Below, piece after piece: positions 8,727 through 17,208 of a DNA stretch of 43,498 nt. Under the pieces are notes generated by a model. That model ran no database searches, was not told where the DNA came from, and saw only the letters and a program-made list of their open reading frames with translations. A program made the translations under genes and the position numbers. Each line of letters begins with the position of its first letter. Position 1 is the stretch's first letter. The DNA lies in contig CAYWNA010000094.1 of assembly GCA_964459305.1 (NCBI GenBank), positions 1 to 43,498 on the forward strand. The letters run 5' to 3'. Origin of the DNA: CAYWNA01 sp964459305. Lineage in GTDB: Bacteria > Planctomycetota > Planctomycetia > Pirellulales > Pirellulaceae.

Positions 8727-10426
8727 TCTTGGGCCGCCCCTTCGATGATTGTCAGTACTTGATCGACGGCGACGTGTTCCACCTCGTCAATTCCACCACC
8801 AATCCAGCGAACCTCGACCCGGTCAACTCGTTCGCGGTCGCCCAGGCCGAAATGGAGTCGCATTCCGTGATGGCTTTGGTATCCGCGTCCGCTGTGTACT
8901 TCGTCAACCTGTAACAGGTCGCCGGCGACCACCCGCACCTGCGCTCCCACGCCATCTCGGTTGGTCGTGACACCGCAAAGCCGGAGACCAATCCAGTGGG
9001 CATCGGTTGGCGACCGGTTTTCAAGGATCGTGGGCTTGTCGCGCGAATTCAAGACAACGGCATCGACATCGCCGTCGCCGTCCAAGTCGTCGAAACCCGT
9101 TCCGCGGCTGCTGAGTTCGGCGAGCAGTCCGTCGCCGCACGAATCGGAAACGTTAGCGAACCGTCCATCCCCGGTATTCATCAGGACGATGTTGCGCACT
9201 CGATAGGACGTGGAATCATCGTAGAGATGGATGTTATCCTGCAGATGACCACAGGCCATGAATACATCACGATCACCATCATTGTCGAAGTCGATCAGCC
9301 CAGCACCCCAATTGACATAAGCGAAGGATCCGTCCCCCGCGCCGACAGATATGGTGACATCTTCGAAAACGCCGTTCCGCAAATTCTTGTATAGTACAGG
9401 CAACTCGCCCTGGTACGAAGTCATGAGAAAGTCCAGCCAGCCGTCGTTGTCATAGTCGCCGCAGTCGATACCCATGCTTCCCAATTCGTCGCCGTACACA
9501 TTGTACGCAGCCCCGGAGGTCAGACCGACCTCCTGGAACTTTCCCGTCCCGTCGTTTTCGAAGAAAAAGTTCCCGGCTACGTCGTTCAACACGAAAACAT
9601 CCGAATCGCCATCGCGGTCGTGGTCGCATGCGACCAGTCCCATCCCGGAGCCGGCATGACGGCCGATGCCGGATTCGTCGCTGATGTCCGTGAACGTTCC
9701 ATCACCATTGTTGCGATACAAAACATCCGGCTCGGCGTCGTAGGCGCGAGGTCCGACATAGCTGGGGTGACCGTCGTTCCAGTGGACTACGTGGTTCTCG
9801 TAAGTGAATTGGACGTAGTTCGCCACATACAGATCCAGATCGCCGTCCCCATCCACATCCAGGAAACATGCCCCGGCTCCGACCTTGTGGCCACAGCCGA
9901 CACCCGCTTCTTCTGTCGCATCGGCAAACGTGCCGTCACCGTTGTTACGGTACAACACGTTGGGGCCGTAGTTGTTCACGTACAAGTCTTGGTCGCCATC
10001 GTTATCGTAGTCCGCAGCCGCGACGCCCAGTCCGAATCCCGGGTCGCCGATGCCGGCCGATTCGGTCACGTTGGCGAACTGCCAGCCGCCGTCGTTGCGA
10101 TACAGGGCGTTTTGAGGAACTCCGTCGACTTGCGATCCCCGCAGCGGCGCGCCGGTCAAAAGATAGACGTCCTCGTCGCCGTCGTTGTCATAGTCGAACA
10201 GCGCCAGGCCGGCCGTGACCGTCTCGACGATGTACCGCTCGCCCGAACTGCCATCGTAGTGTATGAACGCGATGCCGGTTCTGTCCGCTACGTCCTGAAA
10301 CTGGATAGCACCGTGAACTTGGGGAGCGCGGCGACAAATGCGCGGGAGCCACGCCGCGGCGAGGCCTGCCACGATGACGCACAGGGCCACGGCGCCAGCT
10401 TTCCAACCGAAGCGGGTAACCCTCAT
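8723..10426 (-). CDS. CRTAC1-like FG-GAP/ASPIC-UnbV repeat protein (paralogue 2)
   Basis: This 567-residue protein has the same architecture and extensive sequence similarity to the gene that follows it. It has a membrane anchor near residues 9-28, repeated calcium loops (DYDNDGDEDVYLL, DYDNDGDQDLYVN, DVDGDGDLDLYVA, DHDRDGDSDVFVL, DFDNDGDRDVFMA, DLDGDGDVDAVVL), and a C-terminal ASPIC/UnbV domain (RLCGVTTNRDGVGAQVRVV, VHSGRGYQSHHGMRLHFGL, VDRVEVRWIGGGID). Both copies share strings such as YQGE-LPVLY and VNWG-GL, pointing to a tandem duplication followed by divergence. ATG at 10426 has only a weak purine-rich upstream sequence. A hairpin repeat element lies upstream (10542-10593), before the TPR gene on the same strand. 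Confidence 0.85.
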   Translation of the reverse strand: MRVTRFGWKAGAVALCVIVAGLAAAWLPRICRRAPQVHGAIQFQDVADRTGIAFIHYDGSSGERYIVETVTAGLALFDYDNDGDEDVYLLTGAPLRGSQVDGVPQNALYRNDGGWQFANVTESAGIGDPGFGLGVAAADYDNDGDQDLYVNNYGPNVLYRNNGDGTFADATEEAGVGCGHKVGAGACFLDVDGDGDLDLYVANYVQFTYENHVVHWNDGHPSYVGPRAYDAEPDVLYRNNGDGTFTDISDESGIGRHAGSGMGLVACDHDRDGDSDVFVLNDVAGNFFFENDGTGKFQEVGLTSGAAYNVYGDELGSMGIDCGDYDNDGWLDFLMTSYQGELPVLYKNLRNGVFEDVTISVGAGDGSFAYVNWGAGLIDFDNDGDRDVFMACGHLQDNIHLYDDSTSYRVRNIVLMNTGDGRFANVSDSCGDGLLAELSSRGTGFDDLDGDGDVDAVVLNSRDKPTILENRSPTDAHWIGLRLCGVTTNRDGVGAQVRVVAGDLLQVDEVHSGRGYQSHHGMRLHFGLGDRERVDRVEVRWIGGGIDEVEHVAVDQVLTIIEGAAQE

Positions 10427-10783
10427 ATGTTTCGTTTCCGTTTGCGTCCGACGGTAGGGCGTCGAAAATGTGCCTTGACACGGTAATCCGAAGAAAGGAC
10501 AGCAGGCGATTTCTCTTCCGTGGAGTTAAGGCTGCCCACGTGGGAGGGCGAGGCTCCCGCCGAGTCGCGGCTCCGCAGGAGCGTCGCCCTCCCGAAACAA
10601 AACCCGAACGATCGCAATATTCACGCTATAACAACTTTGGCGCCCCCTAGTCCGACGGTCGGGCCACATTAGATCAGGTCTTTTTCCCTGATCGTGTCAG
10701 CCTGGAAAGGCTAACCTGCGAGATGTTCGCACCGCATGCACATCCCTCTGAGCAAGAGAAGACCGCCCCCGTCCTTTCTCCCT
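10427..10783. other. Intergenic region with a hairpin repeat element
   Basis: Separates the TPR gene (stop at 10784) from the CRTAC1-like start at 10426, both on the minus strand. It contains the repeat element at 10542-10593. It also has a shorter 7-bp inverted repeat (GATCAGG / CCTGATC, about 10673-10693) downstream of the TPR stop, without a following T-run. No gene is supported. Confidence 0.6.
10542..10593. repeat. Hairpin repeat element, copy 1 (52 bp)
   Basis: Inverted arms of 16 bp, GGGAGGGCGAGGCTCC at 10542-10557 and GGAGCGTCGCCCTCCC at 10578-10593, are complementary with one mismatch and surround a 20-bp loop. A second copy with nearly the same arms lies at 19177-19247. The structure is REP/MITE-like, without coding capacity of its own; the name is descriptive. 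Confidence 0.8.
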
Positions 10784-12211
10784 CTACCTCGGCTCTTTCG
10801 GCCCGGCCGTTCGCATCATCTCTCGAAATTGTTGATAGTCAGCGTTATTTGGCTCCAATTCGACGGCTTGATCCACTGCCGAGAATGCGCCGGCCAAATC
10901 CCCGTTCCGTTGACAAGCCAATGCGAGAAGGAAGTAGTGCCTCCCGATAGGTTCCATGGCTGTCGCTCGCAGAGCCAGGGTCTTTGCATTCACGGGCTTT
11001 CGTCCCGTTTGTAGATAGAGATCAACCAACGCTGTGAGGCCACCGGTTTGATACGGCCTTAGTTCCACTGCCCTTTCGTAGGCTTGTTCAGCTCGATCAT
11101 ACTGCTGTAGCCGGAGGCAAAGAGTTCCCAATCGAACCAAGAGGCCGACATCGTCCGTCGCCTGTTTGCATAGTTCCTCCAATCCCTTCAACGCATCGTC
11201 TTTGCGACCTTGGCGAGCATACAGCCAGATCAGAACCTCACGACTACTTGCATCGTTTGGGGCTAACTCGATGGCTTTGCGCAGGTAGGCTTCGCCCGTC
11301 GACACATCGCCGTGTGCAATGTAGATTCGACTGGCGAGGGTGTAGATTTCTGCCAACGCCAGCCGAACTTCGGCAACATCGTCTGCCGTCTTGATCCCCG
11401 TGCGGTGCGACTGCTCGTCTTTCGCCTTCAATGCCTTGAACCGCTCCAGGTACTCCTTCGCCTGCTGGTGATCTCCCAGCCTCGTGCAAGCCGTTTGAAG
11501 ACCCCAGTACGCGTTCGTGTAGTCGGGCCCCATCTTGACGGCCAACTCCAGGCACTCGCGGGCCTTGCCGTACGCTTTGGTTTGCACATAAGCCTGCCCG
11601 AGCAGCGCGTAACTGGGCATGGACCCGGGGTGTGCCTCTACATTCCCTCGAAGAACCTCGGCGGCTTCATCCAGCTTGCCCTGGTGCATCAGCACTTCGG
11701 CCAAGTGTACGGGGAACAGTGATGATGAGGGTTCCGATCGAATCGCGTCGCGAAAGTGCATCTCTGCGATTGCATGGTCGCCTTTTTCCAAAGCGACCGT
11801 TCCCATGAAGTAGTAGGCTGTGGAGAAATCGGGATCCAATTCCAGGCACTTTTCCCACCACTCGACTGCCGTCTTCGCCTGGCCAAAACGATCGTGGAGT
11901 TGAGCCATGACGTTCAGGGCGTCTGGACTATGAGGGAACTGTTGCCCGACGTCCACGGCAACTTGGTTGGCGTCATGAAGCAAAACCGCAACTTCGGGCG
12001 CGGCGTGGGCCGCGATTTCCGCAAAGGCACTTTCCCGTTTCGTTTCACGCCACTCGACCAGAAATGCGATACCAAGTGCTACTGCGGCGGCGCTACCGAT
12101 GGCCAAACCAAGTAAGGAGATCCAACGCCGAGCGACGGGGATTCGGTTTGGCGACGGAGACAAATCGTTGGTGCCACCTGGGCTTTCGTCCGGTTTTGTT
12201 GGGGTGTCCAC
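10784..12211 (-). CDS. TPR-repeat membrane protein
   Basis: This is a single-pass membrane protein with a large tetratricopeptide-repeat domain, probably a scaffold for protein-protein contacts outside the cytoplasm. A hydrophobic helix follows the RRWISLLGLAIGSAAAVALG stretch. About ten 34-residue TPR units then run to the C-terminus; examples are ALNVMAQLHDRFGQAKTAVE, AYYFMGTVALEKGDHAIAE, SYALLGQAYVQTKAYGKARE and LLVRLGTLCLRLQQYDRAEQ. The start is uncertain. GTG at 12211 has AAAGG 11 nt upstream and keeps a short N-terminal tail; an in-frame TTG at 12250 would add 13 residues but lacks a good ribosome site. It lies upstream of the CRTAC1-like pair on the same strand; TPR and CRTAC1-like genes often neighbour each other in planctomycetes, but the functional link is inference. 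Confidence 0.8.
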   Translation of the reverse strand: MDTPTKPDESPGGTNDLSPSPNRIPVARRWISLLGLAIGSAAAVALGIAFLVEWRETKRESAFAEIAAHAAPEVAVLLHDANQVAVDVGQQFPHSPDALNVMAQLHDRFGQAKTAVEWWEKCLELDPDFSTAYYFMGTVALEKGDHAIAEMHFRDAIRSEPSSSLFPVHLAEVLMHQGKLDEAAEVLRGNVEAHPGSMPSYALLGQAYVQTKAYGKARECLELAVKMGPDYTNAYWGLQTACTRLGDHQQAKEYLERFKALKAKDEQSHRTGIKTADDVAEVRLALAEIYTLASRIYIAHGDVSTGEAYLRKAIELAPNDASSREVLIWLYARQGRKDDALKGLEELCKQATDDVGLLVRLGTLCLRLQQYDRAEQAYERAVELRPYQTGGLTALVDLYLQTGRKPVNAKTLALRATAMEPIGRHYFLLALACQRNGDLAGAFSAVDQAVELEPNNADYQQFREMMRTAGPKEPR

Positions 12212-12465
12212 GCTGCAAGGGGCCTTTGGCCAGTAGTAGGTTGTCGCCAACTTCTTACGCAGCCCGAGTCGCCTGGCTTGTGGGACGAAGCGACCGGAAG
12301 CGCGCCCCTAGAGCCGCCCCTACCGGAAACGGGAGGCCCGCGCCAATTCGAACCAGGCAAGCGGGCGCGAACAAACGCCCCTGCCAGTCGTTACCGCCTG
12401 GGCAAGGGCGTGTTTCTTACTGCAACAGGCTAACGCGCGAGACCGCGGGCGATGTCCAGCGACCC

Positions 12466-12807
12466 CTATTCCGTCGACCCACTCGGCGCCGCCCCTCTTT
12501 GGAGTTTGCTCAGCATCGCCTCGGCTTGGGTCTTCACGCCGCCGGGATTCATGGACATGACTTCCATCAACTTGTTGGCATCTTCTTCCAACGCTGCAAT
12601 GGCAGGATCGGATTCTTTTCCCATCTCGATGGCCTGCATGACGCTGGAAATCTCGCTGGCGGGTTGGTCGCTATCGATCATCCGCTTCAACGCCGTTGCG
12701 ACTTCATCCTTCGGAGTTGTCTCAACAGGCGTGACGGTTTCCGTAGACGGACCACATCCGACGATACTGATCAAGGCCAATGGTACCACGAATCTCAAGA
12801 ATGACAT
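12466..12807 (-). CDS. Small lipoprotein (113 aa)
   Basis: The N-terminus MSFLRFVVPLALISIVGC is a lipoprotein signal with the acylated Cys at position 18 (lipobox IVGC). The mature part is short, acidic and Gly/Pro-poor with helical segments (ALKRMIDSDQPASEIS, AIAALEEDANKLMEVMSMNP); I recognise no domain. ATG at 12807 is preferred because AGGAG lies 11 nt upstream; a GTG at 12819 would place that site too close. It follows the DUF1559 gene on the same strand with a 131-bp gap; DUF1559 genes in planctomycetes are frequently followed by a small lipoprotein gene, so the two may form a unit. Confidence 0.7.
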   Translation of the reverse strand: MSFLRFVVPLALISIVGCGPSTETVTPVETTPKDEVATALKRMIDSDQPASEISSVMQAIEMGKESDPAIAALEEDANKLMEVMSMNPGGVKTQAEAMLSKLQRGAAPSGSTE

Positions 12808-12938
12808 TTCCGCTAACACTCCTTGCTAAAAGCCTACTGCACAAGACCGCCAGTGTATCAAGTTCGTAGTACCGCCTTCGGCCATCTTCTTCGACTCAAA
12901 GGCAGGACTATGAACACGTTGTTTCAATCGGCATATCA

Positions 12939-13991
12939 CTACCCCTTAGGGACTTCGACGGCCTCCTGACCTTTCCTGGTTCCCAGAGCCCAAATGACCT
13001 CGTACTGCATGTTCGCCGTCATGAAACGAACCGCTCCGTCGCCCATGCCCATGTTGACCCCGCCGGGATGCCAACTTCGCGCGGGATAGTTGCCGTTGCG
13101 ATCCGAAGCCATGCCTGGTGGGCCATCGGCGATGCATGTTGGGTACCGCCAGTTGGGTGGAACAACCGTGTTGAAGACGTTCTGGGTTGCGTTGGTGCCA
13201 AACCAGTGCCACCCGTTGCTGCTGAGGTGGTCGCCTTTGTTTCCTTCGCACTGTAGGCCCCACGCGTCGAGTCGGGCTACGTCCAAATTCGGCCAAACAC
13301 GAGTACCATCATTTGGATACGTTCTATTCCTAACCGGTTCGCCCGGTACGTACCGACCGCCGCTACCGTCTCCCCTCGTTATTTCCCCCATGAAAATGGT
13401 GTTCGACGTACCGTCGATAAAACTGGCCATCGCGGTGTCTCTGTGAGCCCGGAAGGCACCCGGCCCATTGTTGTCCAGCCAGTGCATTGTGGGCCCAATG
13501 CTCACGCCATAGTTGCAGCCAGGGCCGCCACTCCAGAGACTGGTACTTTGGATCGGCGACACGGGATCCGAGGGACAAAGGAACGAATCAATTTGCGTCC
13601 TCCAGACGGTCACGTTGTTGGTCCCTGAGGGGCTGTTGGCGTTGGGCCCATTGTACCATTCCCTCGTGTCGTCAATTTGGTCAAAGGTGGACTGTTCTTC
13701 CATGTAAGGCAACAGCCTGCTGTGAACGCTGCGCCCCTGCCAACACCGCCAGCCTTCGCTCGTAGCATGATGCGCCCGGAACAGAAACGTATAGCGCGGG
13801 AATGTGTTGTAAACGTCGTGGTAGTTATGGGTAGCTAGCACGAACTGTTTGGTGTTGTTCACACATTCTGAGCGACGTGCCGCCTCGCGTGCCGCCTGAA
13901 TGGCCGGCAACAGCAACGCGACCAATATGCCAATGATGGCAATGACAACAAGGAGTTCAACGAGGGTAAACCCTCTACGAGATGATACCAT
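12939..13991 (-). CDS. DUF1559 pseudopilin-like secreted protein
   Basis: This 350-residue protein starts with a type IV pilin/pseudopilin N-terminus: a short basic leader ending in RRG before FTLVELLVVIAIIGILVALLL, with the prepilin peptidase site between Gly and Phe and the conserved Glu5 of the mature protein. Next come the DUF1559 hallmarks IQAAREAARRSEC, NNTKQFVLATHNYHD and the C-terminal motif SWHPGGVNMGMGDGAVRFM. Planctomycetes carry many such paralogues; they are thought to assemble as surface or type-II-secretion-related filaments, but their role is largely unproven. ATG at 13991 follows GAGGTG. The H-x-G-G-V-N and G-D-G-A-V-R-F elements are intact, so it appears functional. Confidence 0.95.
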   Translation of the reverse strand: MVSSRRGFTLVELLVVIAIIGILVALLLPAIQAAREAARRSECVNNTKQFVLATHNYHDVYNTFPRYTFLFRAHHATSEGWRCWQGRSVHSRLLPYMEEQSTFDQIDDTREWYNGPNANSPSGTNNVTVWRTQIDSFLCPSDPVSPIQSTSLWSGGPGCNYGVSIGPTMHWLDNNGPGAFRAHRDTAMASFIDGTSNTIFMGEITRGDGSGGRYVPGEPVRNRTYPNDGTRVWPNLDVARLDAWGLQCEGNKGDHLSSNGWHWFGTNATQNVFNTVVPPNWRYPTCIADGPPGMASDRNGNYPARSWHPGGVNMGMGDGAVRFMTANMQYEVIWALGTRKGQEAVEVPKG

Positions 13992-14343
13992 TTTCGCACC
14001 TCATCCAATTGATGGGAAAGAACAATACAAAAAAGCAACCAGATTCGATAACCGATTTTAGGGTAGGAGAGAAACCGAAGGTCGGAACCTCACAAACATT
14101 CTACCCTCAGGCAAATGGATCTGCAACTGTACCATGTGCCCAACGAAAGGGCGCCGGAACGGGTCTGCGGTACGGCAAGGATTCGTTGACAAAACTCGTC
14201 GTTGGATTCGCAAGAATTCAGGCGGTGAGGGGCGTAATCCACCTGAATTATTGGGAATCCAGCTACAAACCCATTCCTGCGCCCCCAACGAGAATTCCCA
14301 GTAGAAGAACTGCAGTTCTCTCGACAGACGCAGTTTTCAATCC
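13992..14343. other. Intergenic region upstream of the DUF1559 gene
   Basis: About 350 bp between the LRR gene stop and the DUF1559 start, both on the minus strand; the DUF1559 promoter should lie here. A possible -35 TTATCG and -10 TATTGT 18 bp apart can be drawn on the minus strand near 14015-14045, but both are weak. No gene, RNA or repeat was recognised. Confidence 0.35.
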
Positions 14344-15792
14344 TCATCGTTCTCGCACAGCGTCGCCGCCCGTGATCCTTAGATCGGGAAACGAATCCTG
14401 AAGGCGTTGAATTCCCCCCTCAGTAATACTCGTATTTTCTATTTCCAAACTAACCAGATTACCTAGCTGCAACAAGTCTTCCAAGCCATCGTCAGTGATC
14501 TTCGTGCCAGACAGGATTAGACTTTGCAGCCCCCCGAGCGCCTTGAGGTGCTTTAGACCGCCATCACCGACTTGAGTGCCAGCCAGTGCTAGGACTTCCA
14601 GAGCCGGCAAGGTCTTCAAGTGGGCAAGCGCAGCGTCTCCTACGCGCGTGCCATTCAGTTCTACGTATTTCAGAGCAGAAAGTTCGCTCAGATATCGAAG
14701 CCCATCGTCCGTCGTTCGCGTTCCCCCAAGATGCAGAATGCGAAGACTGGATAGGCCAGCTAAGTGAGCCATTCCTGAATTGCCCACTTGAGTATCTTTT
14801 AAGTTGAGTCCTTCGAGATTTCCGATACCGCTCAGATGTCCCAGGCCCGCATCGGTCACTTGCGAGCCGACCAGGAAAAGGAACTTCAAATTGCGTAGAC
14901 CCTCCAGCGTTTCAAGTCCCCCATCACCGATTGTCGTAGGCAAGTACAACTCCTCCAAATTCGCCAATCCGGCAATGTGCTCTAGGGCCGCGTCATCGAT
15001 GCGCGAGTCGACGAGATTCAGGTAGCGCAGTTCGGAGAGCATCTCCAGGTGCCGCAGGTTCTCTCCGTTGACTTGCGTCCTTCTCAGGTCGAGCATTTTC
15101 AGGTCGTTCAGGCCTCTGAGGTGTTCGAGTCCCTCACCGTTGATTTGTGTCTGGTCAAGCCAGAGCTCTTCCAAGCGGGGCAAGCCTGCCAGGTGCTCAA
15201 GGCCCGCGTCATGGATTCGAGTGCGCGAAAGCAGTAGCCTCCGTAGATTCGCCAGTTCTTCCAGCAACGCCAGCCCCGCATCGGTAATCTGTGTGCCGTC
15301 AAGGCTCAACTCTTCTAGACAGGTCAGCGGATAAATGTGGATCAGTCCTACGTCAGTGATTCCCGTTCCACCAAGATAGAGCGAGCGAAGCTCTCCACAC
15401 CCGCGCAAAACGGCCAATTCCGCATCGGTGACTTGCGTACCGGCAAGGCTAACCATGACGATTGGCTGATCCTCGCTTTGCTCGTCAACGGCCAGTTTTC
15501 CTCCAAGTCGCTCGATCGTCGTCCGAAGCCCGTCCCGGTCGGCATCATCAGCAAAGATCGGGATGGTCGCGGCAGCGCGGGCTTGGCCCGGATCGAGGGA
15601 TTTGTCGGAACGCTGCTCGGAGTCCTCGTGGGACGGGGCGGGCGGGGCATCGCGCTTGACCGGTGCTCCGTTCGCGTCGTCGCTGCTCGCCCGATTGTCG
15701 TCGCTGGCTGGCTGTCCGGATTGGCTGCAACTGCAGCAGATTGCGGCGACAGCAAGAACGATGATTGTTACGCGGAACGAGTTTCGTCCCAT
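14344..15792 (-). CDS. Secreted leucine-rich-repeat protein
   Basis: The 482-residue product begins with a signal sequence (MGRNSFRVTIIVLAVAAICCSCSQ), possibly a lipoprotein with a non-canonical lipobox. A low-complexity acidic/Ser/Asp linker (about 30-75) follows. From about residue 115 to the end there are roughly 13-15 consecutive LRRs of 23-25 residues with the consensus ITDAGLxHLxGLxNLxxLxLxxTxI; examples are GITDVGLIHIYPLTCLEEL, QINGEGLEHLRGLNDLKML and RTTDDGLRYLSELSALKYV. This class probably forms a curved solenoid for ligand or protein binding at the cell surface. ATG at 15792 is supported by GGAG 9 nt upstream. It lies between ThuA and DUF1559 on the same strand, but a shared operon is not shown. 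Confidence 0.9.
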   Translation of the reverse strand: MGRNSFRVTIIVLAVAAICCSCSQSGQPASDDNRASSDDANGAPVKRDAPPAPSHEDSEQRSDKSLDPGQARAAATIPIFADDADRDGLRTTIERLGGKLAVDEQSEDQPIVMVSLAGTQVTDAELAVLRGCGELRSLYLGGTGITDVGLIHIYPLTCLEELSLDGTQITDAGLALLEELANLRRLLLSRTRIHDAGLEHLAGLPRLEELWLDQTQINGEGLEHLRGLNDLKMLDLRRTQVNGENLRHLEMLSELRYLNLVDSRIDDAALEHIAGLANLEELYLPTTIGDGGLETLEGLRNLKFLFLVGSQVTDAGLGHLSGIGNLEGLNLKDTQVGNSGMAHLAGLSSLRILHLGGTRTTDDGLRYLSELSALKYVELNGTRVGDAALAHLKTLPALEVLALAGTQVGDGGLKHLKALGGLQSLILSGTKITDDGLEDLLQLGNLVSLEIENTSITEGGIQRLQDSFPDLRITGGDAVRER

Positions 15793-15906
15793 GGTTTCAT
15801 TCTCCGGATGCGCTCAAACGAGCGAATGTGTCAAACCTGACCGAGAGCCGTATACCTCCGCTTCTCGTGGCGATTGGACGAAAGCAGTGCCCCGGACATC
15901 GGGCGA

Positions 15907-16722
15907 CTATTTCTTCGCCGCGGGAAGCCGGTAGTCTTCTTCTGGAACTTCGACCGGCAGGCCGTCTTCGGGGATCGGCAGCTTCAGTGCCCAGAGCAAC
16001 CCTTGCGCAATTAGCCTTCGGCACTCCAAGATTTTCCAATTGTCGTGGTAGTGCATTCCGCAGAATCCAAACGAACGCCCGCCGTCAGGCCGATCGTATG
16101 CCCATGCCGCCATTTCCGCATTGCCATCGATCGGTACCAAAAATAGCGGCGTAACGCTGCCCTGCTGCGAACGCTTCAACCGGTAGTAGTACTCGTCACG
16201 CAAATCGAAGTCGTCGACTCCCGACGTGATGGGATGACGCAAGACTTCCACAGGATAGGGGCGTTTCGTGATGATGTATTTGCGATCCGGTCCGCCATGA
16301 ACGGCACCAATCCGCGCGAGATGGCCCGGAACGTATCGGGCATCGCGCGAGCCAATCGCCCAATGCAACGCCACGATGCTGCCGCCTCTGGCCGCGAGAT
16401 CGGCCAGCGCTTTCTGGCGAGCTGGATCGTTTTCGGCCCAACGGCCTCCCTGGCCAAGGTATAGCACCACGCCGTCGGCATCTTTCAGCAGATCGGGGCC
16501 TTCCGGCCAAGGTTCATCGGCGTCGACCACCGTCAGTTCCAGGTCCGAATGCCCTTCGAGCGATTTGGCCAGGACCCGCAGACCCGGCACATACTCGTGT
16601 GTACCCGGTGGATGGTCGCGCCGCTGCCCCAAAAGCAACACTTTCTTCGGTTCAGCGCTCGATCCAGTCGAAGACACGAACACGACAAGCAAAAGCGACA
16701 GGTAAGCAAATCTGGATGGCAT
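15907..16722 (-). CDS. ThuA-domain secreted protein
   Basis: A 271-residue exported protein with an N-terminal signal peptide (MPSRFAYLSLLLVVFVSSTGSSA) and a ThuA-like glutamine-amidotransferase-type fold, seen in KKVLLLGQRRDHPPGTHEYVPG, LTVVDADEPWPEGPDLLKDADGVVLY, GSIVALHWAIGSR and FCGMHYHDNW. ThuA domains occur in trehalose and other sugar metabolism proteins and are common in planctomycetes; the substrate is not known and no class-I amidotransferase Cys nucleophile motif (GxCxGxQ) is visible. The start is ATG at 16722 with AAGGAG 8 nt upstream; an upstream ATG at 16893 would put 57 extra residues before the signal peptide. It is divergently transcribed from the DUF2007 gene. Confidence 0.8.
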   Translation of the reverse strand: MPSRFAYLSLLLVVFVSSTGSSAEPKKVLLLGQRRDHPPGTHEYVPGLRVLAKSLEGHSDLELTVVDADEPWPEGPDLLKDADGVVLYLGQGGRWAENDPARQKALADLAARGGSIVALHWAIGSRDARYVPGHLARIGAVHGGPDRKYIITKRPYPVEVLRHPITSGVDDFDLRDEYYYRLKRSQQGSVTPLFLVPIDGNAEMAAWAYDRPDGGRSFGFCGMHYHDNWKILECRRLIAQGLLWALKLPIPEDGLPVEVPEEDYRLPAAKK

Positions 16723-16922
16723 GCCGTTATCTCCTTCGAAAGATCCGATAAGGATCGCCCATTTCTGCTGGTCTGTCCAGCACGGCGATTTTTTTCTGCT
16801 ATCCTGTCTATTTGTTTTTGGGAATCTGCGCATTCCCTTTATCCCACGACTCGATGGATTGCGCGTATCTTCCAAGATGAAGACTCCAGGCATGGAGCCT
16901 ATCTACCAACAAAGAGGGTGCT

Positions 16923-17138
16923 ATGAATGCCGATGAATTGGTGACGATCTATACGCTGACCGACCCTGGTCAGGCCGACATCGTCAAAGCAGCACTGGAA
17001 AGTGACGGGATCCGTTGCGAACTGGGCGGCGATGGTCAGGCCGGATTCACGGGACTCTGGGAGATCGATGTGTTGGTCCGAGCCACGGATGCCGATCAGG
17101 CTCGCAAGATCATTCAGTCGCACGAGCAGAACCCATAA
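16923..17138 (+). CDS. DUF2007-type small protein (71 aa)
   Basis: The 71-residue product fits the DUF2007 family, a small putative signal-transducing domain. Hallmarks are LVTIYTLTDPGQADIVKAALESDGI, the central Gly-rich turn and WEIDVLVRATDADQARKII. ATG at 16923 has GAGGGTG upstream. No signal peptide or membrane segment is visible. It sits 70 bp before the DUF2339 gene on the same strand and may be cotranscribed. Its biochemical function is unknown. Confidence 0.75.
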   Translation: MNADELVTIYTLTDPGQADIVKAALESDGIRCELGGDGQAGFTGLWEIDVLVRATDADQARKIIQSHEQNP

Positions 17139-17208
17139 CTACAATTAACTGCAACGCTGGGGTACACCGGAATCGGGTGACCCCGCCAGTTGATTCGCCG
17201 GAGGCACG

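Noticed and set aside
7000..10400. CRISPR array suggested by recurring motifs
   Set aside because: The repetition comes from coding FG-GAP loops with irregular spacing and degenerate sequence; no conserved direct repeats with spacers exist.
7542..10486. Long plus-strand frames opposite the CRTAC1-like genes
   Set aside because: They mirror the Asp/Gly-rich calcium loops read backwards (Val/Ile-rich antisense), lack ribosome sites and family resemblance, and lie fully within the supported minus-strand genes.
10673..10693. 7-bp inverted repeat as a rho-independent terminator of the TPR gene
   Set aside because: The stem is short and no T-run follows on the minus strand.
12344..12353. GGTTCGAATT on the minus strand as a tRNA T-loop
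   Set aside because: Flanking bases do not pair into a T stem and no acceptor, D or anticodon arms could be drawn.
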